DNA from: Candidatus Litorirhabdus singularis
GTDB lineage: Bacteria > Pseudomonadota > Gammaproteobacteria > Pseudomonadales > Halieaceae
DNA: 64,000 bases
NCBI RefSeq assembly: GCF_026262625.1
Contig: NZ_SHNN01000006.1
Location: forward strand, 95,049 to 159,048
Reading direction: 5' to 3'
Shown: one piece after another, positions 56,534 to 64,000 of the stretch
Position numbering within the stretch: position 1 is the stretch's first letter
Layout: each line of letters starts with the position of its first letter
The notes under the pieces: model-generated
Told to the model about the DNA's origin: nothing
Seen by the model: only the letters and a program-made list of their open reading frames with translations
The model's database searches: none
Position numbers and translations under genes: made by a program

Positions 56534-57970
56534 TCATCGGCGACTTCTCCGGGATCTGGCGGTTGATCTCTCAGCGGCATTCAGGCCGCTAATCCATTGC
56601 TCCAGCACATTCAGGTAAACAGTATCTTCGAGTAGGCGGGCCAACGGTGGCATCCGGTCCTGAGAATCAACACTTTTATCCCGAATATTCAAGATGGAAT
56701 TGGCGATATTCTCTGGATCCACCACAAGCGGATTGGCTAATCCATAGTCTTCCAAATAGTCTCTCTGATTAGCCAATTGGCCGCTAACCACACCTTGATT
56801 TTCCAGCGGTGTTTCATAACGCGCATCCCACAAAGCAGCAATTCCCTGCGGCCCATGACAGGCGCCACAATTAATATCCCAGTAAGACCTGACACCGTGT
56901 TCAAGGGATTTTGTTGCGTCACTGATATTGGCGTGCGCGGGAGCGCTGGGAATTATCCCTTCATCCGGTGGCGCAGAAAAAATACCCAGATGATAGAGCG
57001 TAACTAGCTGGTTATCAGTGATGCTTTCCCGGTATTCGTAATCACCGTTCAAGGAAGCTGTTTTAGCACCCAGCACGCCTTTCGCATCCTCATTGTGAAA
57101 ACTCAGGCAATCCTCTGGACTGGGGTAATTCCATGTTTGCTGCCAGTCACCGTCAGCAGAGGCAACAGTCACCTCGTCCGCCAGCCCCGCGGTCAGCAGA
57201 TCTGCCTCGGAATTATCCTCACGCCATTTGTAAGTTGCGCCGTAAACCTTTTCCTCCTCCATAATGACTATCAGGCGCGTCTCAAGGCGACGCAACACAC
57301 TGGGATCACTTTCATCCACAGGTAAGGCAAAGTGTTTAACGAATACGGTGCCCTCAGGCCACTGCCATTTACCCTCTTCTGACCAGATGACTTTTCTACC
57401 TGAAGGAATAGCAACCCAGCGAAGTTTTTCCGCTCGATCAGACCAGAGTGTCGCAATTGGCTCGTAAGGTATCAGGCTGCTACTGGGAGTCATCGCCGCA
57501 GTGTCGCTGAATGCACCTGTTTGAGATAACAGCACAGGGACATTACTCAGCCCCGCCGCTGCGGTCGCCGGCATATCCAGATAGGCCTTGGCATTAGGGC
57601 GACAGCCTATCGCATAGCTATGCCCAGACTTCTGCCTCTGCCAGGCCAAACTGTTCCCACGTGTTAACCGCCTCGCGATCGACTACCAGGTTGCCTGCTC
57701 CGCCAAATTCCGCGGCGACATAAAAGCCGTTCGCATTTTCAACCAGGCTGAACCATTCGAATTCGCTAATAGAAGTCGCTGTAGCCTCGAGTGTTCCGTC
57801 TTCCAGTACCGTGACATAGTTCTCTGTCTCCAATGATTGCAGTGCTACCAAACCATTCCCGGCATCGACCAACAAAAAGGTTTCCGCAGCCCCCCGGTTT
57901 CAGCCGAGGCGATAAGTGCGCCATTGCCACTAGCAACATACGGGGCATTCGCTACTTGGCGCGGCTGTGT
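56534..57970 (-). pseudogene. c-type cytochrome (TIGR03806-like) with fascin-like region, frameshifted
   Basis: The longest frame (57649-56534) gives LLSQTGAFSDTAAMTPSSSL, IPYEPIATLWSDRAEKLRWV, PEGTVFVKHFALPVDES and INCGACHGPQG, a heme-binding CxxCH in the layout of the SO2930/HNE_0200-type cytochromes. Upstream, in two other frames, are NAPYVASGNGALIASAETGG, LVDAGNGLVALQSLETENYV and EFGGAGNLVVDREAVNTWEQ, a fascin-like beta-trefoil. Frameshifts lie near 57635 and near 57893 in a G-run. The N-terminal start is not found. The gene appears inactivated. Confidence 0.7.
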
Positions 57971-58099
57971 GAAACAGGCTGCAGCCGTAATCTACCTTTC
58001 GTCTACCCTTCATCGCACGGTCACTAAAAGTTTATGGCCCCTGTCTACCTTGACTGACTGAAGTCCGTAACCAAAACACGTATACCAGGGAGTGAATAA

Positions 58100-59906
58100 A
58101 TGAACTTGAAGAAAATGCTTGCGTTGTCAGCTGTGAGCCTCTCGTTGGCGCTAGTCGGCTGCAGCAGTGATGATGGCTCGACGGGAGCGGCCTAGTCGGC
58201 CCCACGGGTCCGATGGGTTCGACGGGGCTAACACAACAGCGAATACCATCTCGCTGTCTTTACTGGGACGCTATGAAACAGGCGTATTCGATGAGTCTGC
58301 CGCTGAGATAGTCGATTATGACCCCGCCACTCGTATGACCTTTGTGGTGAATGCGAATTCTGGTCAAATTGATGTTATTGATGCCTCATCCCCTTCAACG
58401 CCAACCTTGAGCCTGTCCCTGGATGTGGCTGCTGATGTCGCCGGTACGCTTGACATGGATGCCAGTGACCTGGGAGCCGCCAACAGTGTAGCGGTTAGTA
58501 ATGCCACCTTGGCCGTGGCTATCGAAGCTGCCAACAAGCAGGCCAACGGTTACCTTGCTTTTTACCAAACCGATGGCACTTTTCTGAGTGCGGTGGAAGC
58601 CGGTGCACTGCCGGATATGGTGACGTTCACACCTGATGGCAACAAGGTGCTGGTTGCCAACGAAGGCGAGCCCAATGGCGATTATTCCGTAGACCCCGAA
58701 GGCAGCATAACGATAGTGGATATTTCTGCGGGTGCTGGCAGTGTCACAGCGGCCAATGTGACACGTCTCGATTTTACCGCCTTTAACAGCGGTGGTTTAA
58801 CCGGGCCTGTGCGGATATCTAGTAAAGCGACCTCGGTCGCCGCAGACCTTGAGCCGGAATACGTGGGTGTCTCGGCTGACAGCAGTACGGCTTATGTCAT
58901 ATTGCAGAAAAACAACGCCATGGCTGTAGTCGACTTGGGCACCAACACCATCCAATCGGTGATGGGTCTGGGCTATAAGAACCACAATATTCCCGGCAAT
59001 GAAATGGACCCCAGCAACCGCGACAATGGGGTGAACATTCGAATTGTGCCAGTGTTTGGCACCTATATGCCTGACGGCGCTGACACCTTCGAATTCGATG
59101 GTGTGACTTACATTGTTACTGCCAACGAAGAGGAAGCCCGTGAATTCCTGACCGATGCAACTGACGCCGGTGATTGCACATCCCAGGGCGGGTTCGACTT
59201 TGAAGACGGCGATTGCTTTCATTATCTAGATGAAGTTCGCATCAAAGATATTACCGACAATGGTGCGAGTTTTGACCCTGATCTGGTCGCACTGGCGGGC
59301 GCGGACTTTGAAGATAACGAAAAATTGGGCCGTCTGAAGGTCATTGCGAACCTGGGCACCACTGGCGCCTGTGCATCGCTGGCCACTACCGGCCTGCCTG
59401 AGACTGACTGTACCTATGAGGCATTGTATTCCTACGGTGCGCGCTCATTTACCATCTGGAATACGCAAACAGGTCAGCCGGTGTTCGACTCTGGCAGCGA
59501 CTTTGAAGTGATTACTGCCAACCGTTTGGGTGACAGTTTTAACGCCAGCAATGATGACAACGAAGGCGATGATCGCTCCGACGATAAGGGCCCCGAGCCC
59601 GAGGCGATTGAGATCGCGGTGATTGAGGGGCGCACCTATGCCTTCATCGGCCTTGAGCGTGTAGGCGGCATCATGGTGTATAACATTACGACACCGGAAG
59701 CGTCCGAGTTTGTTCAGTACATCAATGCCCGCGATTTTACGGTTGCAGATGTTGAGGATGACCTGGAGCTAGTCGGCGACCTTGGGCCGGAGTCGATCAA
59801 GTTTGTAGCCGCTCAGGATAGTCCGACGGGCAACCCTATGCTGATCCCGGGCAATGAAGTGAGCGGCACTACCAGCTACTTCAATATCGCGGTAATTACG
59901 CAGTAA
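58100..59906 (+). pseudogene. Choice-of-anchor I lipoprotein gene with frameshifts near the signal
   Basis: A good start at 58100 gives a lipoprotein signal (MNLKKMLALSAVSLSLALVG-CSSDDGSTG) followed by TAG. The next frame reads collagen-like GLVGPTGPMGSTG, and a third frame carries the body from FDGANTTANTISLSLLGRYE to the stop at 59906 (about 560 residues). The body has TFVVNANSGQIDVIDASSPS, PDMVTFTPDGNKVLVANEGE and AFIGLERVGGIMVYNITTPE, typical of choice-of-anchor I beta-propeller proteins. Two small indels at about 58185-58225 separate signal and body. The body itself is intact, so the damage is recent or an assembly error. Confidence 0.78.
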
Positions 59907-59941
59907 TCAATGCCCCAGCGGCTTCAGGGGCGCGGAATAAT

Positions 59942-60033
59942 GGTCGAATGAATTCGACCCCACGCTAGGCGCTCTGCAACCCTCACTTGTGTGGACTCTG
60001 CAACCTACCCTGTAGGGCCGAATTTATTCGGCC
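59942..60033. repeat. Pair of 18-nt palindromes after the choice-of-anchor gene
   Basis: GGTCGAAT-GA-ATTCGACC at 59942-59959 (followed by CCCAC) and GGCCGAAT-TT-ATTCGGCC at 60016-60033 (preceded by TGTA). The same pair in the same order and flanks stands after recN. Confidence 0.8.
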
Positions 60034-60195
60034 AAGGGTTTGATTTAACCTCACGCCAAAACCACGTCACCGCGCCAAAGAACAGCGCCCTGCTGCCTCC
60101 GCTGACGCCTATCTCGCCGCCATTGTGCGCCACATCACCGGAAAAGGTCGCGGCGCCATTGCCATACACATTGAGTTTGCTTTGCAGTAGAACCC

Positions 60196-62823
60196 TTAAA
60201 AACACCCCTTTTCGCCGCCGGCAAAACAGTTCAACTCCTTGCCTCTACGATAAATGCTCAGACGCAGGTCGCGATTCGGGGATGGCCGTGATTCGCCTTC
60301 GGCCTTGGCAATGGCCGTTGCCTGCTCAACGATGGCGTCGCTAAAACGACCGTTGGCAGCATATGCTGCCGCGAGCAACTCGTGATTATAAGCTTTGTCA
60401 TTCAGCTTTATAGCTTCTCTGGCATGCATGGTCGCCTTGTCTGGATCCTTGTAACCAACCACTGTTGCCAGCACCCGCGCCAGATTGCCGTGCGCAATAC
60501 CCACACCCTCCGCAGCGGCCAGCTGGTAAAGTTGAATAGCCTTAGCGTAGTCCTGCTTGGTTCTATGCCCCTTCTCTACCAAATGGCCAAGGTTGTTCCA
60601 TGCTCGCGGGTAATCCTTGGCCGCAGACTTGTTATACCAGTCCAGGGCGGTACCGTAGTCCTGCGCAACAAAAGTGCCCTGCTCATACATCACACCCAAA
60701 CTGAACTGCGCAACAGATTCGCCCTGGTCGGCGGCCTTCTCGAGCCACTGGAACCCGCGCGCGGTATTCTTGGGCACACCTGTTCCCTCCATGTACATTG
60801 ATCCCAGAGCGCGCTGCGCCTCGGGATCGCCCATCTCGGCAGCGCGCGACATATAGAGCGCCGCCCTGCTCACGTCTTTGGCAACTTGATGGCCTGATAT
60901 ATAGGCCATTGCCAGTCTAACTAACCCCAGCGCAATACCCTGATCTGCTGCAGCTTCGTAGTAGCCGGTGGCGCGCTTGATATCTCGCGGTATACCGGCG
61001 CTCATACCACTGTGACCGCGCCCTTCAAAATACAACTCACCCATTTGCCAGGCCGCTCGTCCATTTTTTTGTTCCACAGCAGATTCATAAAATGACAGCG
61101 CCTTGTCGTAGTTTTTTTGTACCAGATACAGTCGACCACAGGCCAACTGCGCGTCAACATAGCCCTGAGCGGCAGCCTTCCTATACCAATTTAGTGAGTA
61201 AACATGGTACTCGTCCGGCTTCTGGTCCCTGCCGCTTTCGTAAAGCCAACCAAGTAGATACTGGGAATGGGCATCACCCTCCGTTGCAGATTGTACTAAC
61301 CAGGATTCATACTCATCATCTTTGAGCGCCTGCGCAGGATCTTCATAATACAATTGCGCTGCCAGTTTTTTTGCCCGTGCATGGTCAGCACGCGCCGCTT
61401 TGCGCAGCCAATTAAGCGCAGTGTAGCGGCTTTCTTTTGTGCCCTGGCCGTAGGCACTCATGTAACCAACAGCGTACATGGCGGCCGGGAAACCCGTCTG
61501 CGCTGCCTGTTCGATATTGGTAAAGGCTCGTTGCAAATTCTTGTCAACGCCATAGCCATTATAGTAAGCCATGCCTAGCAGGTGGCGCCCCCGCGAACTG
61601 CCGCCCGCCGCACTCTGAACAAAATACTCCAGTGCCGTGGCGTGGCTTTGCTCTACCCCCAGGCCTAACTGATACATATTCCCCAGCGTTGCCAGCGCCT
61701 CCGAGCTGCCCAAGTCTGCCGCGGCAGTTGTATATTGTAAGGACAATGGGTAATTCGGCGCACCGAGATAATCATAAAAATAGAGGGTACCGAGTGTTTG
61801 CAACACGTTGGCATCCGTTTGCGGCGCTTGCTCCTTCAGCAACTGCAACGCTCGCTCCGGATCCTTCTCTACTCCCTTGCCACTCGTATAAGCCGCTGCC
61901 TGCATCACGAAGCCGAGCCCAAACCCCTCTTCTGCCAGTTCGCGCGCGATAGCCAGAGACCCTGGCACGCCATTCGCTGGCTGGTAGATGCCTGCCCGCT
62001 CATACGCCCTTGCGAGCGCGTACCGAGCTGATTGTGAAGCACCAGCTTGAGTACTCGAACGCTCACATAGTGCAATAGCCTGCTCTGACTCAATGGCAAT
62101 CAGCAGCTTGCCTCTATTGTGAGGCGGCGCTAGCGCCTTTACAGCGGGGTCCCCCGGGTGACCCGCTTTCGCCAGACATCCGAATTCCAGCGTAGCTGCT
62201 TTCGCCGCTGCAATATTCTCTTCACCTTCCACAATATCCCCAGAAAACAGCATGCTCTTCTGGTCAATGGATCTCGGCGCCAGATACCACTGACTTCCCT
62301 TAAGCTCCAGCCAGTAACGAGCGTATTCCTGCAGCTGGGCTGCATTATCAAAAAAGAAGCCCAAGGTAAATTCAGGCACGTGCAGGCCAGAACCCTCTGC
62401 GAATTCACGTTCTTCCTCGGTCAACAGCATTAACGACACATGGAGCCGGGAGCCCTGCCTGGTAACCAGGCTATAAAAGAAGTCTTCGCCCTTCAGCTGA
62501 ACCTGAGCGATATAGTGGTCGGGGTAGCCTGGTAATCGCTTGAACAGAGCCTGCATCTCATCAGTACTATCCAAGCCTGATTTGCCCTTTAGTATGGACT
62601 CGAGGAAGTGCACATTCAGAGTCTGATAATGAGTGCCTTTGCGCTCAAGAAGTGTGAGCACTGGCAGGTCGTCGTCTATAGTTTCATTCAATACACCTAG
62701 ACGCGTGACAGATATCCCAACATCATCACCCACAGAATATAGGGCTTCTTCGGACGTGATAAGACAGCCGGAGAGCAAAATGGCCATTGTCAGCAGCAGG
62801 GTAAAACGCAGCAAGGCGCGCAT
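60196..62823 (-). CDS. Sel1-repeat (SLR) lipoprotein
   Basis: 875 residues. The signal peptide ends in LLSG-C, a lipobox. Residues 20-240 are a non-repeat domain without a clear match. From about 330 onward there are at least a dozen Sel1-like repeats, for example ALATLGNMYQLGLGVEQSHA, AQRALGSMYMEGTGVPKNTA and AQFSLGVMYEQGTFVAQDYG. Such arrays form alpha-solenoid scaffolds for protein partners. The C-terminus has two cysteines in LNCFAGGEKGCF. The start MRALLRF is chosen because it fits the signal peptide; upstream ATGs would spoil it. Confidence 0.88.
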   Translation of the reverse strand: MRALLRFTLLLTMAILLSGCLITSEEALYSVGDDVGISVTRLGVLNETIDDDLPVLTLLERKGTHYQTLNVHFLESILKGKSGLDSTDEMQALFKRLPGYPDHYIAQVQLKGEDFFYSLVTRQGSRLHVSLMLLTEEEREFAEGSGLHVPEFTLGFFFDNAAQLQEYARYWLELKGSQWYLAPRSIDQKSMLFSGDIVEGEENIAAAKAATLEFGCLAKAGHPGDPAVKALAPPHNRGKLLIAIESEQAIALCERSSTQAGASQSARYALARAYERAGIYQPANGVPGSLAIARELAEEGFGLGFVMQAAAYTSGKGVEKDPERALQLLKEQAPQTDANVLQTLGTLYFYDYLGAPNYPLSLQYTTAAADLGSSEALATLGNMYQLGLGVEQSHATALEYFVQSAAGGSSRGRHLLGMAYYNGYGVDKNLQRAFTNIEQAAQTGFPAAMYAVGYMSAYGQGTKESRYTALNWLRKAARADHARAKKLAAQLYYEDPAQALKDDEYESWLVQSATEGDAHSQYLLGWLYESGRDQKPDEYHVYSLNWYRKAAAQGYVDAQLACGRLYLVQKNYDKALSFYESAVEQKNGRAAWQMGELYFEGRGHSGMSAGIPRDIKRATGYYEAAADQGIALGLVRLAMAYISGHQVAKDVSRAALYMSRAAEMGDPEAQRALGSMYMEGTGVPKNTARGFQWLEKAADQGESVAQFSLGVMYEQGTFVAQDYGTALDWYNKSAAKDYPRAWNNLGHLVEKGHRTKQDYAKAIQLYQLAAAEGVGIAHGNLARVLATVVGYKDPDKATMHAREAIKLNDKAYNHELLAAAYAANGRFSDAIVEQATAIAKAEGESRPSPNRDLRLSIYRRGKELNCFAGGEKGCF

Positions 62824-63239
62824 CGTCACTGACCTCTCAGACAGAACAATCAGGTAACCCGGGGGCGCTGCAAAATGTCGCACAAACATCATCATAGTTC
62901 ATCCTTGAGTGAAGACTCCCTGGCGCATCACCCAATAACAGAAAGCCGGGCCAGGAGGGCTTCAGACCCCGCTTATAATGATGCGACAAATATCACCCTA
63001 TCAGTAGCTGTCAGACATGTCGACGATATGCCGCCACCGCGACAGCTTCCAAAATGCTGCTCCTGTCAGGATGGTTAGGGCCTGGAGAAATGAGTAGATT
63101 GTTGGCCCCAAGTATTAAAAGTACTCATCGCTAGTCGAGAATAATGGCCGAATTCATTCCGCCAACAACCAACGATACATCTACAGCAACCAAGCCTACT
63201 CAAATGCACTCAACACCGCCCAGGACTGATTAGCGAGCA
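62824..63239. other. Intergenic region before ssrA
   Basis: About 415 bases with no supported gene. It holds one copy of the 18-nt palindrome family and leads into the ssrA promoters. Confidence 0.5.
63146..63163. repeat. Diverged copy of the 18-nt palindrome
   Basis: GGCCGAAT-TC-ATTCCGCC: same size and loop as the other copies, with one mispaired step in the right arm. Confidence 0.6.
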
Positions 63240-63267
63240 CTTGAAATGGCCCCGCCTGCCCCCATAT
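63240..63267 (+). promoter_or_regulatory. Sigma-32-type heat-shock promoter of ssrA
   Basis: CTTGAA (63240-63245) and a perfect CCCCATAT (63260-63267) are 14 bases apart, the same form as the grpE and dnaK promoters in this window. Transcription would start about 45-50 bases before the mature tmRNA end, leaving a leader for RNase P to remove. Confidence 0.75.
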
Positions 63268-63300
63268 CAATAACACAGGCTAGTACTACCCTTTTTAAGG

Positions 63301-63306
63301 TATACT
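63301..63306 (+). promoter_or_regulatory. Sigma-70 -10 element of ssrA
   Basis: TATACT placed 13 bases before the mature 5' end. No good -35 hexamer is visible at the right distance. It probably drives constitutive tmRNA synthesis alongside the heat-shock promoter. Confidence 0.55.
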
Positions 63307-63319
63307 GGTCATTCACAAC

Positions 63320-63709
63320 GGGGGCGATTTGGATTCGACGACGGTCACAAACCCTGAGGTGCATGCCGTGATGGTAGCCAATCACGTTAATCCAAAGCTG
63401 CAAACTATTAGTTGCCAATGACGACAACTACGGTGCACAACTGGCTGCGTAAGTAGCCCTTTGTAACACCTCTAGTGGCTTCGGCCCTAGCGGTCCTTAG
63501 CAAGGTGCCAGCCCCGCGCTATTGACTGTCATATAGAACTGGATCGCTGTGAAGCCTGCCTGGGGTGGAACTGCTAAAACTTTACAGGATCGCCAATAAC
63601 GTCCTGCCCGTCGGGCTGTTTGCGGTTAAATTAATTGACGGAATCTAAGCATGTAGAGCCGATGGCAGAGTACTGGCGGACGCGGGTTCAATTCCCGCCG
63701 CCTCCACCA
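63320..63709 (+). ncRNA. ssrA: Transfer-messenger RNA (tmRNA)
   Basis: The 5' end GGGGGCGATTTGGATTCGAC and the 3' end CGCCTCCACCA pair as the 7-bp tRNA-like acceptor stem; GGACGCGGGTTCAATTCCCG is the T arm. The tag frame begins at the resume codon GCC (63414-63416) and reads ANDDNYGAQLAA to TAA at 63450-63452. GTGAAGCCTGCCTGGGGTGG is the pseudoknot-region segment also found in other gammaproteobacterial tmRNAs. With SmpB it rescues stalled ribosomes and marks the unfinished protein for proteolysis. ssrA and smpB are 37 kb apart here. Confidence 0.97.
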
Positions 63710-63718
63710 AACAACTGA

Positions 63719-63748
63719 AAAAGGGTTGCCGCAAGGTAGCTCTTTTTT
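63719..63748 (+). terminator. Rho-independent terminator of ssrA
   Basis: GGGTTGCC-GCAA-GGTAGCTC forms a stem with a GNRA-type loop (some G-U pairs), flanked by A's on the left and followed by TTTTTT. It starts ten bases after the CCA end. Confidence 0.85.
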
Positions 63749-63794
63749 GGTTTATGCTGCAGGAAAAGGCAACATCGGCTCAGGCCTCGATAAG

Positions 63795-63848
63795 CACTAT
63801 AAGGGGTCAGAGCCCTTTTTTCACTATAAGGGGTCAGAGCCCTTTTTT
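63795..63848. repeat. Two perfect 27-bp tandem repeats downstream of ssrA
   Basis: Each unit begins CACTATAAGGGGTCAGAGCC and ends with CTTTTTT; the copies at 63795-63821 and 63822-63848 are identical. The part CAGAGCCCTTT is repeated in inverted form as AAAGGGCTCTG at 63874-63884, next to the IS30 transposase stop. They look like abutted ends of an insertion sequence. Confidence 0.8.
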
Positions 63849-63891
63849 CGAAAGAACAAAGAACAATGCTCATAAAGGGCTCTGCTTGGAT

Positions 63892-63999
63892 TCAAGAATC
63901 AAGTGCAACACGTATCAACCCTCCGTCCATTTCACGCTCCATTAGTTCTTGCGGTGTTTTAAACCCAAACCGCTTGCGAGGTCGCGTATTCAGAAGCCA
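63892..63999 (-). CDS. IS30-family transposase, C-terminal end (partial)
   Basis: A minus-strand frame enters from the right edge and ends at TGA (63892-63894). Its 35 residues begin LLNTRPRKRFGFKTPQELME, the conserved end of IS30-family transposases (LNxRPRKxLGFxTPxE), and end in VALDS. The rest lies outside the window. Its downstream flank holds the inverted repeat shared with the 27-bp tandem units. Confidence 0.85.
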   Translation of the reverse strand, partial: WLLNTRPRKRFGFKTPQELMEREMDGGLIRVALDS

Positions 64000-64000
64000 A

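Noticed and set aside
56314..56592. 92-codon plus-strand open frame
   Set aside because: No domain or ribosome site, and it overlaps the end of the cytochrome-like gene; kept only as unexplained sequence.
60382..60801. 139-codon open frame on the plus strand within the Sel1 gene
   Set aside because: Antisense shadow of the Sel1-repeat coding region with no independent motif or ribosome site.
25784..63709. Classic att-site duplication of the ssrA 3' end bounding the insert
   Set aside because: I looked for a second copy of the terminal CGCCTCCACCA region near smpB and elsewhere in the window and saw none, and no integrase gene is present.

Overview
The window is a chromosomal segment from a gammaproteobacterium, most likely a marine member of the Cellvibrionales/Halieaceae type (inference). 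The evidence is the order recN-bamE-rnfH-ratA-smpB (the E. coli order), a Pseudomonas-type Fur, AceK, CnoX, EpmB, a tmRNA with tag ANDDNYGAQLAA, and FadE-, P450- and luciferase-like acyl-CoA genes common in marine gammaproteobacteria. HrcA is also present, which is less usual in this class.

Layout. 1-4.4 kb: the end of an unknown gene, a TlpA-like thioredoxin, a crotonase, tag, a double TetR regulator and tesB. 4.4-6.7 kb: a SixA-like phosphatase and aceK. 6.7-12.8 kb: a lipid or terpenoid-type catabolic cluster (SDR, luciferase-like monooxygenase, two acyl-CoA dehydrogenases, and a GNAT plus cytochrome P450 on the other strand). 12.8-20.7 kb: a minus-strand proteostasis block, hrcA, grpE, dnaK, dnaJ, dapB, cnoX, epmB, with two sigma-32-type promoters. 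20.8-26.3 kb: recN, fur, bamE, rnfH, ratA, an NSS transporter and smpB.

26.3-63.3 kb lies between smpB and ssrA, which are adjacent in E. coli. It starts with a TSUP transporter (apparently with a CTG start) and a D-aminoacylase-like amidohydrolase, then a frameshifted PEP-CTERM-type protein and a secreted alpha/beta hydrolase. From 31 to 56 kb is an accessory region for surface glycans. It has a GtrA-type flippase, a GtrB-like GT2 and a YfhO-type GT-C protein, which together resemble a three-component membrane glycosylation system. Around them are a PIG-L deacetylase, two GNATs, an FkbM methyltransferase, an OafA-type acyltransferase, four intact sulfotransferase-like genes plus one wrecked one, a PhyH dioxygenase, GT4-methyltransferase and GT2-GT4 fusions, and a DUF4185-like lipoprotein. 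The region is full of debris: an IS4-family element nested in an IS6 transposase gene, an IS3 deletion derivative, an IS91 fragment and a dead Wzt-type ATPase. I read it as a recently shuffled locus for a sulfated, acylated, methylated cell-surface polysaccharide.

56.5-62.8 kb: a broken c-type cytochrome gene with a fascin-like region, a frameshifted choice-of-anchor I lipoprotein gene and a long Sel1-repeat lipoprotein. 63.3-63.7 kb: ssrA, with a sigma-32-type promoter, a clear terminator, then tandem repeats and the 3' end of an IS30-family transposase running off the window.

A family of 18-nt palindromes (8-bp arms, 2-nt loop) recurs in intergenic sites across the window and in one case supplies the stop codon of rnfH. 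All functional calls are from reading the sequence; no searches were run.
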